In this document: positions 22,701-33,551 of the stretch, piece by piece
Position numbering within the stretch: the stretch's first letter is position 1
Layout: every line of letters starts with the position of its first letter
Origin: Ananas comosus
Lineage: Eukaryota; Streptophyta; Magnoliopsida; Poales; Bromeliaceae
NCBI RefSeq assembly: GCF_001540865.1
Contig: NC_033628.1
Coordinates: 9,694,907-9,758,906 of the forward strand
Direction: 5' to 3'
Length of the DNA stretch: 64,000 bases
Notes under the pieces: model-generated
What the model was told of the DNA's origin: nothing
Database searches by the model: none
Seen by the model: the letters and a program-made list of their open reading frames with translations, nothing else
Translations under genes and position numbers: made by a program

Positions 22701-24709
22701 GAGGTCAGCAAAGAAAAAAGTTCATGATGGATGAAAATAAACAATAGTTGAACTTCAACAAGCAAAGGTCAATCAAAGAAACTATTCATGCCATCAAGCT
22801 GAGGAAATTACTTTTATGCAAGAAAAAAGCAGAACATAACGTGCAAGTTATACCCCTTTGATCCACAGTGCAGTTTCATAATCCGTGTGTTATACTTGAA
22901 ATCCATCCCAATAGCTCTCGGAACATTCTTATTAGTATAGTTATGTGGGAAAATACTAAGAATTTTTTGAACTAATATTTTTTTTTTGTTTATTTCTGTA
23001 CCAAAACTGCTCATTTATACGACATAAAAGTTCAAGTTCAAGGCTAACTAACAGAAGTATGTTTTCAGAAGCATCTCAATTGTTAAGCCAATTCGAGAAT
23101 GCTACAAAATCATCCAATCCTTTTGCACACTATTACCGGTAAGAAAAATATGAAAATTCATTGTGTGCTTCAATGGGCCAGACACATCTCCAAAAATGGC
23201 CTTAAATAAAGAAGTACATGATTTAGCAGATCAATCTGATCCCAATCTTTAAGACCACCGAAGTTTAATCCTGACTCTGCTCACATAAATGTTAGAAAGT
23301 TGAATTGGGGCCCTGTTTTTTTTTTTTATAAAGGTTGAAGAATAACGTAGCTTGGACTATGATTGGGTTTAAGTCATAAGGCATCTTTTTTTTTTAGAGA
23401 GAAGGGTAGCAAGCTACCAATTTCATTCATTTTTTTAGAAATAAACTCAACTAGAAATATAAAGCAACTGGGGTTCAAATTTGCGACCTCGAGTACCAAC
23501 CATCAACCCGTGAGCCGACCACACAACACATGGTTGGCCATAAGGCAACTTTTCAATCTTGGAGGGCATCTACAGTTAATGCTAAATGCTATAAGATCAT
23601 AGGAAAGGTCATACAAGTTTCCACTCCACATCATTATCACATAAATGAAGGTAACAAAAAGACATGACTTCTTGAGGCAATCTTGGCAAATAAAATCCTG
23701 AGTGCAGGGAATCGATTGAACCAGACAAAATTAGACCCTTTTCCAAAAGTCAAGTGCATACAATTATGAGCCCCAACAAATTCCTTTGGATGCCTTAGAA
23801 ACAGAGAATCAAAATCTCACTAAGCCTACCATGTTTCCACACTATGATGATCAAACACAGAGGCATCGCAAAGAGGACATTTTCGTCTAAAATGGCATGA
23901 GATATGTCGGTTCGTTCTCTAAACAGTAACTACAAGCCAACGTTACAGAAACTTGGAAAGCTCTAATCCACACTTCCTCAAACCAAAAGGACCAACATAA
24001 TAACGGTATGAGAGCCATGGTTCAAAAAAGACGGTACTATAAAATAGTGAATCAATAAATCTTGTTGGTACTTCTCAAAGCAAACAGTGATTACAATAAT
24101 TGAGAGCATGAGAATTACAGCCAACTTACAAAACCAAAAATCCTAAGCCCAACTCCTGCAATAAATACCCTAACACCTTTCTCATGATTGTTAGAAATTT
24201 ACACATTAATTAATAGATATTAATAGGCCCAAACCAAATAAGTTTATGCATTCAGAGACATGTCACATCCTTAGATTTATTTGGATCTATCCTGTGTCGA
24301 AACTCCCTACCAATGAATTAAGAGGACTTCTCATCAAATGCCAATAGAGATATCTATATAGATACCAAAAAGCAAATTGATGTGCTTAATTCTCTTAAAT
24401 CCAATACGAAATCAACAACATTTATAATCACTACTATGAAGTAGAAGAACCCAAATCTAGCTAAAAATATGAAATCTCCAAATATTTCCTTAATTATACC
24501 CTAATATTTCACCCTCGGATCAAAGATCGAATTATTCCTACATGAAGTGTGGATTGAAAAAGAACGAAACAACAAAAAACAAACAAACAAAATAAAAATA
24601 AAAAATCGGTGGCATACATGTAGAGAGGATCAGCTTCGCCCTCGCTAGCGCGAATGGCTCCGAAGGCGCATCCGAGAACGAAGAGAAGCAACAGCGAGCG
24701 CTCCCCCAT
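19731..24709 (-). CDS. PGAP3/PER1-like GPI-anchor lipid remodelling protein, five exons, 342 aa
   Basis: Exons on the minus strand are 24709-24618, 21443-21182, 21084-20885, 20774-20587 and 20017-19731. All introns are GT-AG, phases fit, and the total is 1029 nt. Residues 1-24 form a signal peptide (MGERSLLLLFVLGCAFGAIRA), followed by the family-typical ADPLYITCTNQCEKTG and a Cys-rich lumenal part (NCKSECRYHC). About seven membrane segments follow, including FNGWLSFVLLLYY and LLLWAVWSVVTRHPS. Conserved CREST-family polar residues are visible in SAIYHS and VDAHSLTHA. The last residues KKMR fit a KKxx ER-retrieval signal. In yeast and animals PER1/PGAP3 removes the sn-2 fatty acid of GPI anchors so a longer chain can be attached; the same role in ER/Golgi is likely here. 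Length matches plant relatives. Intron 1 (3.2 kb) holds a MITE, a SINE and microsatellites. Confidence 0.92.
21955..22110. repeat. GC/CA/TA dinucleotide microsatellite cluster
   Basis: Alternating purine-pyrimidine runs (GCGC, CACA, TATA, GTGT) fill about 150 bp of PGAP3-like intron 1. They can form hairpins because CA and GT runs face each other. The open frames across it are artefacts. Confidence 0.85.
22122..22650. mobile_element. MITE family B copy in PGAP3-like intron 1
   Basis: The left end GGCTACTATACTCTTATGAG and the right-end complement GGCTACTATATTCTTATGAG form TIRs of about 30 bp, followed by inverted subterminal blocks (AGCTAATCGACGATCCACA against CTTTCGAATCGACGATCCAT). It is 529 bp and non-coding. 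Copies related to it occur at 26549-26948, 47063-49773, 55545-56080 and 62504-63054. Confidence 0.75.
23385..23525 (-). mobile_element. SINE copy (D) in PGAP3-like intron 1
   Basis: The poly-T at 23385-23395 marks the tail of a minus-strand copy. Then come GGTAGCAAGCTACC, AATTTCATTCATT, ACTCAACTAGAAATATAAAG and GGGGTTCAAATTTGCGACC, which is the box-B region in complement. It is in the same orientation as the host gene and of almost full family length (about 140 bp). Confidence 0.65.
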
Positions 24710-24949
24710 GGCGTTCAAATGCGGAGATGCTCCTCTCTACGATGAGATGAAATCCATTACCGGAGCGAGAACCCTAATCGAAATCGCCGCGAAGAGGAGG
24801 GAGACGAAGAGAAGATCGAGGGGAGAGCTCGTTAAGGGTTTTTAGAGATTTGGGGGATTACTGAGTGAGGGGGGAGACTCGATGAGAATGAAGAGGATGG
24901 GGCATATCGACAGGACCTTGTATAATAAGAAAGAACTGAAAAATATATG

Positions 24950-26034
24950 AAGACCCCCTCAACTACAAAATATTTGGAAATGAGACCTTCAACTTTCCTA
25001 CCTGTATACACGAAAAGTGAATACAAATTTTGGCTAATATTTTATAATTATCTTATCAACTTTATTTTTTCTAAATAATTAAAAATTTTTAGAAATTTAT
25101 TTAGGATGTAAAATGTATATCAACTTTTTACGCATAGAGATAGTATTTTCTTTATTTTGTTGACACTTTTTTATCTTTCATATTTTGAAGATTAATTTTT
25201 TCATTATAATTAATTAAGATAAAGTTTTTTGTTGATTTTGTGATTTAATTAGTTATTACTAGCTAATCAATCTAGTTTTATTTGTCACAAAGTTATTTAA
25301 ACTATTAAATTTGGATTAAATTGGTAGAAATTTTAAATTATTTGGCTAAAATTGCTTAATCTTTTAAAAAATGAATTTAATATTGTTTAGGGGGGTCTCC
25401 ACATATTTCCTACCAATATTTCTTTTTTGAACTATAACATACATTCCATTTTAAATCCAATCCGTTAAAAATATATATATATTATATTTTAATCTTATTT
25501 AAAATATGTTGAAATTAAATAGGTATTTTTCATATTAATAAAAAGGTCGCATTGAAACTATTTTTTATGGTAAAAAACTAAAACATAATATGCGCAAAAA
25601 CTTATAAAAATAAAATATTCACATGGCTAGCACTCTCACTCTCCCCGAGTTTAAGTTTCACGAGCGTAGAAGTTAGTTCAAAAAAATAATTTTTACGTAG
25701 TTGTAATATCAACATATGTTAGGGACTATTCATAAATTTTACCCTGCCTCCGTTTTGGTCCTTTTTGTTAAGAAAAAATTTCCTTTACTTTTTATTTTTT
25801 GGCTCCATTATTTAGAACCGCGAGACGCGTGGAGAGTTATTTATTGTATTTTATTTACTTATTTATTTATTTATTCCGATTTAAATGTTTTATTAAAGTG
25901 CACGCACTTTCACCGACACCCACTTCTGAGCCTTTAATAATGTCAGAGAGTGTTGTTAGTGTTAGTACTACTCAGTATTTTTGTGTGGTAAGAGATGTGC
26001 TTTTTATTAATTAAATATTTATATAATATTATTA

Positions 26035-26037
<3 letters not shown>
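24950..26037. other. Upstream spacer of the PGAP3-like gene
   Basis: It includes the promoter of the minus-strand gene next to 24709, but no clear TATA box was identified. The remainder is AT-rich with short spurious frames and no recognised gene. Confidence 0.4.

Positions 26038-26097
<60 letters not shown>
26038..26097. repeat. (TA)n microsatellite
   Basis: A TA run of about 58 bp lies directly before the first copy of the 450-bp direct repeat. A second, shorter TA run (26946-26972) precedes the second copy. Confidence 0.9.
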
Positions 26098-26101
<4 letters not shown>

Positions 26102-26547
26102 TGTTAGGAGTTTTATGATTTTAGAATTGCTGCTCGATTTAAGGGTTATTTACGGGAGTACCCTCCCCAGTTCCCGGGACCACAAGAGATATTTAATTGT
26201 ATCTCAAGTACACCAACGTAAACGGCCAGTGGTTGCGTGGACCCGGTGCACCACATCAACAATGTGTAAATTATAAATATCCCGGACGCTTGGGTTCTCG
26301 TTTTAATTATTTTCTTACATAACACTTTGCTTCGGGCTAAACTCTACACTTCGTAATTACGTCAAATAAGCAAAAAAATTTTTATGGTTGCTAAATTTGG
26401 GTGTAAAACTATATGAAAATTATCACGTGAATCAAATAAAATAGTCTATAAATGGTCAAAAAATTTGTTTTGTTGAATTTAGATCATTATATAGCTTATA
26501 ATTTAATGTGGCATGTTAAATTATTCCAATAGACGATGACATTCAAT
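26098..26547. repeat. 450-bp direct repeat, copy X1
   Basis: It runs from TTAGTGTTAGGAG to GATGACATTCAAT and is nearly identical to 26973-27422 (a few substitutions and single-base indels). It contains CCCTCCCCAGTTCCCGGGAC and ACCCGGTGCACCACATC blocks. The unit can be framed as TG...CA, so it could be an LTR, but no primer site or polypurine tract is visible. It ends at the unresolved base 26548. Confidence 0.85.
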
Positions 26548-26548
26548 N

Positions 26549-26948
26549 TTCGACATAGTTTACTTTATGATCAAATTATTTCAAAATTGTCAATTTTTAA
26601 TGACTACTATGGCGAATTTGGAGTTCAACGGTGTAGAAGAATCTAAATTTTTTTTCAAATTTTGATAGAAAATACTTTAAACTATCTAGATTAAGGTTAA
26701 TATTTTTTGATCTTGAATTTAAAAGTCATATACTCAAATTTTAAAGATTATTCAATTTTCACCATCCATTTTGACATAATTTATTTACTAAGTAAACGAT
26801 GTCGAAAAAAATTAAAATTTTATTCCTAAGAACTTCATATACCCTAGATCATATTTAACGGTGTGGATCGTTAATTTGAATACCTTAAAATCGAAAAAAA
26901 GACTATAGTACCGGAGCTCCGGTACCATAGATAGCATAGTAGCTTAAT
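26549..26948. mobile_element. Truncated MITE family B copy between the direct repeats
   Basis: It includes family blocks such as TCAAATTATTTCAAAATTG, AACGGTGTGGATCGTTAATT and a right end GATAGCATAGTAGC. The left end is missing at the unresolved base. GGAGCTCCGGTACC near 26912 forms a short palindrome near the end. Confidence 0.6.
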
Positions 26949-26972
26949 TATATATATATATATATATATATA

Positions 26973-27422
26973 TTAGTGTTTAGAGTTTTATGATTTTAGA
27001 AATTGGTGCTCGATTTAAGGGTTATTTACGGGAGTACCCTCCCCAGTTCCCGGGACCACAAGAGATATTTAATTGTATCTCAAGTACACCATCTTAAACG
27101 GCCAGTGGTTGCATGGACCCGGTGCACCACATCAACAATGTGTAAATTATAAATACCCCGGACGCTTTGGTTCTCGTTTTAATTATTTTCTTACATAACA
27201 TTTTGCTTCAGGCTAAACTCTACACTTCGTAATTAATTCAAATAAGCAAAAAATTTTTATGGTCGCTAAATTTGGGTGTAAAACTATATGAAAATTATCA
27301 CGTGAATCAAGTAAAATAGTCTATAAATGGTCAAAAAATTTGTTTTATTGAACTTAGATCATTATATAGCTTATAATTTAATATGGTATGTTAAATTATT
27401 CCAATAGACGATGACATTCAAT
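26973..27422. repeat. 450-bp direct repeat, copy X2
   Basis: This is the second copy, offset 875 bp from X1 and again preceded by a TA run. After its end the sequence continues AGTCCCATATCGAATG, which resembles common LTR starts. X1 instead continues into a MITE. Confidence 0.85.
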
Positions 27423-27954
27423 AGTCCCATATCGAATGAAAATAAAATTTTAATTAATTATATAAGAGACTATATATCCTACTAATAATAGCTGAATTTA
27501 ATAATTTAAGACCCATGGTTAGTCCCCAAATAAGTTATTATTGTTACTGGATATCGTCTGAAATTTAATAATCGTTTCAAATATTCAGATTTGTTTGAAA
27601 TAGTGGTAAACTTCAAAGTTCAAATCAAAAGTAATTGAGATGCTTAAAGTACAAGATAGGGCTATGTAATTCCGAAAATTTTATTATATATTTCTAAACT
27701 ATCTATTTAAAGAAAAATAAGTAATAAATACGATAATATTGTATTATATCATTATGCTTAGAAGTATATTTAAAATTTTTTGAATAGTTTATTTTGTAAA
27801 TTTTTTACTGTTTTCAATGAGTATATATTAACCAATTTATTATAATATATTATAATATATATATATANAATATAATATAATATAATATATATATATATAT
27901 AATATTATATAATATTTTTTAAAAATAAATTAAATTATTTGGTTTATTCTGTGA
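27423..27954. other. AT-rich spacer with unresolved base
   Basis: It contains TATAATATAT runs and an N at 27868. The first part (AGTCCCATATCG..., TATATAAGAGACTATATATCC) looks like an LTR remnant. No gene is seen. Confidence 0.4.
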
Positions 27955-28245
27955 ATCCAATGGGAACCTTAGAAGCTCGGTTTACGGCGAACCGGGTTCA
28001 GCGCACAATTGCTCGGCGCGAAAAAGGGACGCGTGGATAGCGGCTTTAAAGTGGGGCCCACCGAGGACACGTGGCATAAAAGAGCAACGTGTGGTGGGAC
28101 CCATCTAAGCACATGGCCTTTTGAAGTACCGGTAATGATATATCGTATTTGTGAAACGCGTGAGTGGTAGTTGTTCCGTGAAAATACTTCGACAACGATA
28201 TGTAACTTTTGCGGGAAAAAGTTACATGTAACCCCGTGCCCACTA
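27955..28245. promoter_or_regulatory. Promoter-like GC-richer island without an adjacent gene
   Basis: In AT-rich surroundings this island holds the TCP-type palindrome GTGGGGCCCACC (28051-28062), an exact ABRE/G-box CACGTGGC (28068-28075), ACGCGT motifs and the palindrome GTTACATGTAAC (28221-28232). Such clusters are typical of plant promoters. No coding exon follows within several kb on either strand, so it may be a relic or drive an unrecognised transcript. Confidence 0.35.
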
Positions 28246-28249
28246 AATT

Positions 28250-30350
28250 TTAAAAATAATTAATTAGCTATAATAATGTTAAAATATACTGTAATTAATC
28301 AAAATTTTATTTATTTATAAATTATTGATAGTTGTATTTGCTATTTATTATTGAGTTAAAATATGTCTAACATTTTGTTTTATAGTGCGGCTCACAAAAG
28401 ATCTAACGGCAAAAGACCTAACTATATTGAATCAGGTTGAAACCATAAAGCATTATGGTTGAGCCCTTAAGTGCAATGGCTGCACCTTTTCTATCAGCGC
28501 GTCTTTTTGAGATAATTGGTTAGCGTTTACGATCCACAAATTGCTCGAACTTCTAAAATTTTATAATTATTGTACAATATTTTGTGAGAATTTATAATTG
28601 ATCAAATTCATATTTTATCAAGTTAAACTGATTAAAATTACTCATTAATCAAAAAAAAAGTAAAGAATAATACATGCTACCAATTTAGATGAGTCATTTA
28701 AATGTCAAAATTTTTTTGGTGAATAAAATTAGTCATAATTATCCTATTTCATTTGTAAAACTCAAATGCTAAAATCTACAAATTTAGATGAGTCCTCTCA
28801 ATGTCAAAAATTATTTTGGTGGATAAAATTAGCCATAATTGGTCAATTTAAATTAAAATTAGCCTCTCAATTAAAATTATTTTTAATTTGTAGAGCTCAA
28901 ATACTAATATCTAGTTTTATGCTGTAAAACTGAATTTTGACGTCAAAATAATTCTTTCGAATTGCCAGCATATACTTTTTATTATTTTTTTATCATTTGG
29001 CTAAAATTAGTCAATCGAAATTATATAAATGTAAATTTTGATTCTCAGCTGCAAAACTTTGAAAATTTACATGAAAAATATAGAATTTTGAAAGCTTGAG
29101 TCGCTACTTGAACAAGCAAGAGTTTGGATTACTGTAAATAATATTGTTAATCTCCAAATTTTTAACAAAATCTTATTTTAATTAACCGTTGAATTCCAAT
29201 TTGTTATATTATTTAAATTGGTTTAAGTGTATAGATGGTGTTTTTCGTTTCCAAATTATTAGTATTCTACCTTATATTATTTGCGGAGATTATTTTAATT
29301 ATTACATTAGAAATCACATGGCCTTGAAACAATAAATTAACAGTCATGGTCACCTTTAAAAAGTAATATAATAATTATGTTTAGCTATTTCGTTGTCACT
29401 TTAATTAAAAATTATATAAATTTTTATAAGAGAACTTGATAATAATAAAAAGCTAAATTTAGGCCTCCTAAGGTATTATTATTCATTTTTATTTTTATAT
29501 ATATATTTTTTATATGAAATAATATATTAGAAAATGACAGTTTGCTTTTATTCCTGATATTTATGATATTTATTTGACAATAAAAAAATGTGGACGTACA
29601 TAACTTTTCTCTACTTCTATTTTTTAAGCAAATTTTTATTCATTACTTGCCCGGATTTATTGCGAACTAACAAACCGTGAAGAGAAGATAGAATTTCTTT
29701 TGTTAATATATCAAAGTGTATAAAATTAGAATTTTAAAAAAGGTAAACTTTAATTTTCTTTCGTGTGATTTAGCTAATTTTTACTTTACCACTATGTGAT
29801 TTAAAAAAATATGACTATCTCGTTGTTTTATTTTTATTTTATCAAAAAAAAAAATACTACCAAATAGGAGAATAAAATGATTTTTTTTTAAAAAAAACTA
29901 GATGATAGTTAAAAATCTCGAAGTCCATTCAAAGCTGAAGTGTTTGAATCTTTCAGTAAAAGTCCATAGCTTCGTAATTATTGTTCGAGCTTTAGATGTT
30001 AGCGAATCTGAATGATAACTCTTGAGGTGTTAAGCTTTAATGATGAAGGCTGAATCTGAGAAGATATGAAAAATTTTTTCAGAATACATTTGCAAAAGAA
30101 GCTCTATCGGTGGGGAGATTGCTCTAATTTTCGTGAAGCAAGTATCGTGGACTACCTGTATTGTGTCAAATATGCACGCTATGGTTCCATGTTGATTAGT
30201 AATCAGGCATCGTGGATTTTCAGATCAGAGTTGGGTCCTGGATGCTGATTCTTGTCATGTTCTAGTTGGAATATAAGGCCATCCAACTGCGAGCCCTTGA
30301 AATGATATTAATGATTAAGAAATTCTTCCTCTCAAAAATCACTTTATACT
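28250..30350. other. Intergenic AT-rich DNA
   Basis: No gene is recognised. The stretch 29910-30300 is less AT-rich and has a 60-codon frame (30066-30248) with no family I recognise. It could be a fragment of a lost gene or a non-coding transcript. Confidence 0.4.
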
Positions 30351-30356
30351 GACTAT

Positions 30357-31560
30357 GGCCCTGTTTGGCTTAGCTTCTGAAAAAGTGATTTCTGAAAAAG
30401 TGATTTTAGTTTGGAAAAGTGATTTCTGTTAAAAGCTGTAGAGCGTTTGGCTGAGTCTGATAGAAAAGTGATTATGCTGAAGTGATTTTAGAAAGCTGTT
30501 TGGCAAATTTTTTTACTGAAGTGATTTTGTAATGTTATTTAACATTAGTTTTTTTTATAGACACAATACAGTAATTCAAATCCTCAACCTTAATTTAGTT
30601 TCAGAAAATCCATATATTAATCTTGTGGAGAACCCTATAATGCCATTGTTGTTCTTTTTTTAACTTAAAGATCATGCTCATTTCTGATAATTAACATGCC
30701 TGCTAAAGGTAGAGATCATGTATTCGATTCTTCATAATTTTTGGGATATTTTGGAAACTATTATGAGGGATTAAACTTTTCACAAGCTTCATGTGAGATG
30801 GACCCATCGGCGCTGATCCGGCCAAGTCGGCGGGATCCATCTTTGCCGGATCTTGCCGGCGTGATCCATGCCCAGATCCGGCTCAAAGGCGGATCCGAGG
30901 CTGGATCCGGCAAAGCCGGAGCTCGCCAGCGCGGATCCGGCCAAGCCGGCGGGATCCGTCTTTGCCGGATCACGCCGACGCGGATCTGGGGCCGGATCTG
31001 GGGCCGGGCGCGGATTAAGGAGAGAAATCAAGAGAGAGAGGGAGATAAATCCACATGAAAAAAAAAACTCTTCTTGGAAAAAAAAAAGGGAGTATCTTGG
31101 AGGGTTGCCGGAGAAAAAACTCGCCGGTAGAAAAGGCGTCGCCGGAGAGGATAAAGGGAGAGAGATGAAGAAGACAGGAGAGGAGAGTGATTAGATAAAG
31201 AAGAGAGGAGAGGAGAGTGTTTTTTTTTTTTTTTGGGGGAGTGAGTGGTTGGCTGTGAGTAATGGGAGAGTAATGGGAGAGATATTATTAATTATAAAAG
31301 GATATAATAGAATTGTACTGTTTGTTTAAGGGTAATTTCGGTATTTTAGTAAAAAAAATTTAAGTGGGGAAACAGCTTGTGCGGGAATTTGTTTTGAAAA
31401 GCAGATTTTTTCAGCTTCTGCTTTTGGGAGAAGCAGAATCAGTTTTTAGCTTTTAGAAAGCAGAATCAGATTTTTCAAATACCTTACCAAACACTCTAGC
31501 TTGGCCTAAAAATGATTTTCAGCTGAAAATCACTTTGGAATAGCTTGGCCAAACAGGGCC
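30357..31560. mobile_element. TIR element, 1204 bp, with GGCCCTGTTTGGC ends
   Basis: The left end GGCCCTGTTTGGCTTAGCT and right-end complement GGCCCTGTTTGGCCAAGCT form TIRs, with AAAGTGATTT subterminal repeats. It is flanked by TAT on both sides (30354-30356, 31561-31563), consistent with a 3-bp target duplication. The core is GC-rich and repetitive (30795-31020), then GA-rich (31020-31230). No transposase is visible. Probably a non-autonomous PIF/Harbinger-type element. Confidence 0.7.
30795..31020. repeat. GGATCCGGC-rich repeat core inside the TIR element
   Basis: Repeated and inverted units of GATCCGGC, GCCGGATC and AAGCCGGCGGGATCC give a strongly GC-rich, self-complementary patch inside an AT-rich transposon. 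Open frames on both strands across it are composition artefacts. Its origin is unknown. Confidence 0.7.
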
Positions 31561-31563
31561 TAT

Positions 31564-31714
31564 GTCTAGTGCAAGTGGCAAAGGATTGATCCTTGGTACC
31601 TAAGGTCTCTGGTTCGAAGTATAATTGTTTCACATTTCTAGCTAAGTTTTTTTTTTAAAAAAAAATAATAAATGAAGCGAGTAGCATGCTACCTTTCTTA
31701 AAAAAAAAAAAAAT
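31564..31714 (+). mobile_element. tRNA-derived SINE, best-preserved copy (A)
   Basis: The sequence has a pol III box A TAGTGCAAGTGG (31567-31578) and a box B GGTTCGAAGT (31611-31620), 32 bp apart as in tRNA genes. The conserved block TTTCACATTTCTAGCTAAG follows, then a 3' end AATGAAGCGAGTAGCATGCT and a poly-A tail. The total is about 150 bp. The 3' end matches the LINE 3' end at 41020-41050. It abuts the right end of the 30357-31560 TIR element. Confidence 0.75.
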
Positions 31715-33551
31715 CATTTCATTCCTACCCTTCCACAAGCTCCATAACAGATGAATGCAAAAGCCTTATGAGTCTCTATGATTTTGTTAATGTAAAAATA
31801 ATACAATATCGTAATGATTCATGCATCATCAATCACAATACTATTATATTACATTTACATTACCGATATATTTACATAAATAGGATGTTATATTATTTTA
31901 TATTAACGATATGTTAAAATTTAGCTAACTAAATTAGGTTATAAAATTTGATTACAATAATTTTGAAAGTTCGAGTCAAAATTATAATAAATAAAGTTTG
32001 AGGAGCAAAATGTCACATACAATACTATTGCTCTTTTTTAATTCTTTTAAATACTAGTTATATATAATTTGAGATACTAATGAAGAATTTTTTTTCTTTT
32101 TTTTCCTTCGTTAGTTTGCAATTGCATTATGGCTAATTGATGATGACAACTTATTTTTAAAAATGTAGAAGCAAGAAATAAATATTTTTTAATTTTAGTT
32201 TTTAGCGCGAATAAATCTTTCATATGATGAATTGTAAGCAACTCTCCTCTTTTTATAAAAACAGCAATGCTAAACGATATCTTAATGTGCAATAAAAATT
32301 AATTAACAAAAGGATGCATGAGTAAATAGTACATAAAATTTAAGTGGTGATTTTTTAATGACGTTTTATTGGGGAACCTTTGATCTGCTGTTGTGTTAGT
32401 TTACCTCCATTCAAAAATTCATTAGCTATTTTTTACTGCTAAAATTTAAAAATCAAATTTAAACTATAAAAAAAAATTGTAATGTTTAAATAGAAATAAA
32501 ATTGATTCATGATATTGAGCTAGAACTTTTTAATAAAATGTGGTTGGAAAGATCCCACTGAATTTTTTCTGCAGCAATGGTCAAAGAGGAGGGAGAGAAG
32601 AGAGCAGGTGAATGTCTTTTCCTGGTTCTGTTTTGAGCACTTATTACAGTGTCAAAGTACAGTTCTTATAATTCAAATTTGTCTCCAATCATGTTGGACC
32701 CAGAAAAGTGAATTCAATCAATTAGCTGTAGCAACTTTTGACTTTCTAGTTTGGCTCATTTAAGAGGGTTGAAAAAAATAAAAAACTCAGATCTGATTCA
32801 TACAAAAAAGTCTAAAATGTTAGTTATATATCTAGTGTGGCGTGCCTTAACCAATCATAATTCTTCTTTAAATTTATCCATTTTATCATAATTTATAAAA
32901 AAATTATTTGTGTTGTATATTTCTCTCAAAAGGATGTATTTGATTGGTTGGATATAGCTGATGTGATGTGACTGCTACACAGAAAATTTTTTCTTCTTAT
33001 TTAGACATTAGAATAAGTTATTCAGTTATAGCTTAGTATAAAATTATTTTAGATAATTTTTTAAGAAGTAAAAGATTGATTCTGTTTTGTTTCTTAAATG
33101 ATTTTGGCATTTATGATTTAATATAATAACATATTTTACCTATTAATTTAGTTTTTCTAAAAATATGAATTGGCGATTGAAAATGCTATTTCATTTTAAA
33201 CGTTTGATCACACTCTTAACTTTCCATCACAATAGAAAATCTCCATTCCAAAGGAGGTTTCTTTTTACAATTTATTTTCACATTCAAACGTTGTTCTGGT
33301 TCAACAATAAATTATTTTTATTTTATTTCTGATATAGGTACAAAGAAGTAAATTTAATTTTGCATTTGTTTATGAATTGAGTTATTTTGAAGAATAAGTA
33401 AAAAAATAAAATTTGAATGATAGATTAGAATAATGAAAGTATGAATAATTATATAATTTTGAAATAAAACTATTTTACCCAATTCATAAATATCAAATAA
33501 TAATAAGATGAAATTTAATATATTAAATAATTAATTAACAATGAACACTAT
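31715..33551. other. Intergenic AT-rich DNA
   Basis: No supported gene is present. An isolated ATG with 11 codons followed by a GT donor-like site occurs at 32577, but no partner exon was found. Weak MITE-like fragments may be present. Confidence 0.4.

Noticed and set aside
30741..31194. Overlapping frames on both strands with Asp-Pro-Ala repeats
   Set aside because: They follow from the GGATCCGGC repeats of the transposon core; frames are equally long on both strands.
32577..32612. ATG with MVKEEGEKRAG followed by a GT donor-like site
   Set aside because: No downstream exon or promoter was found; one short frame with a chance donor is too weak to call a gene.
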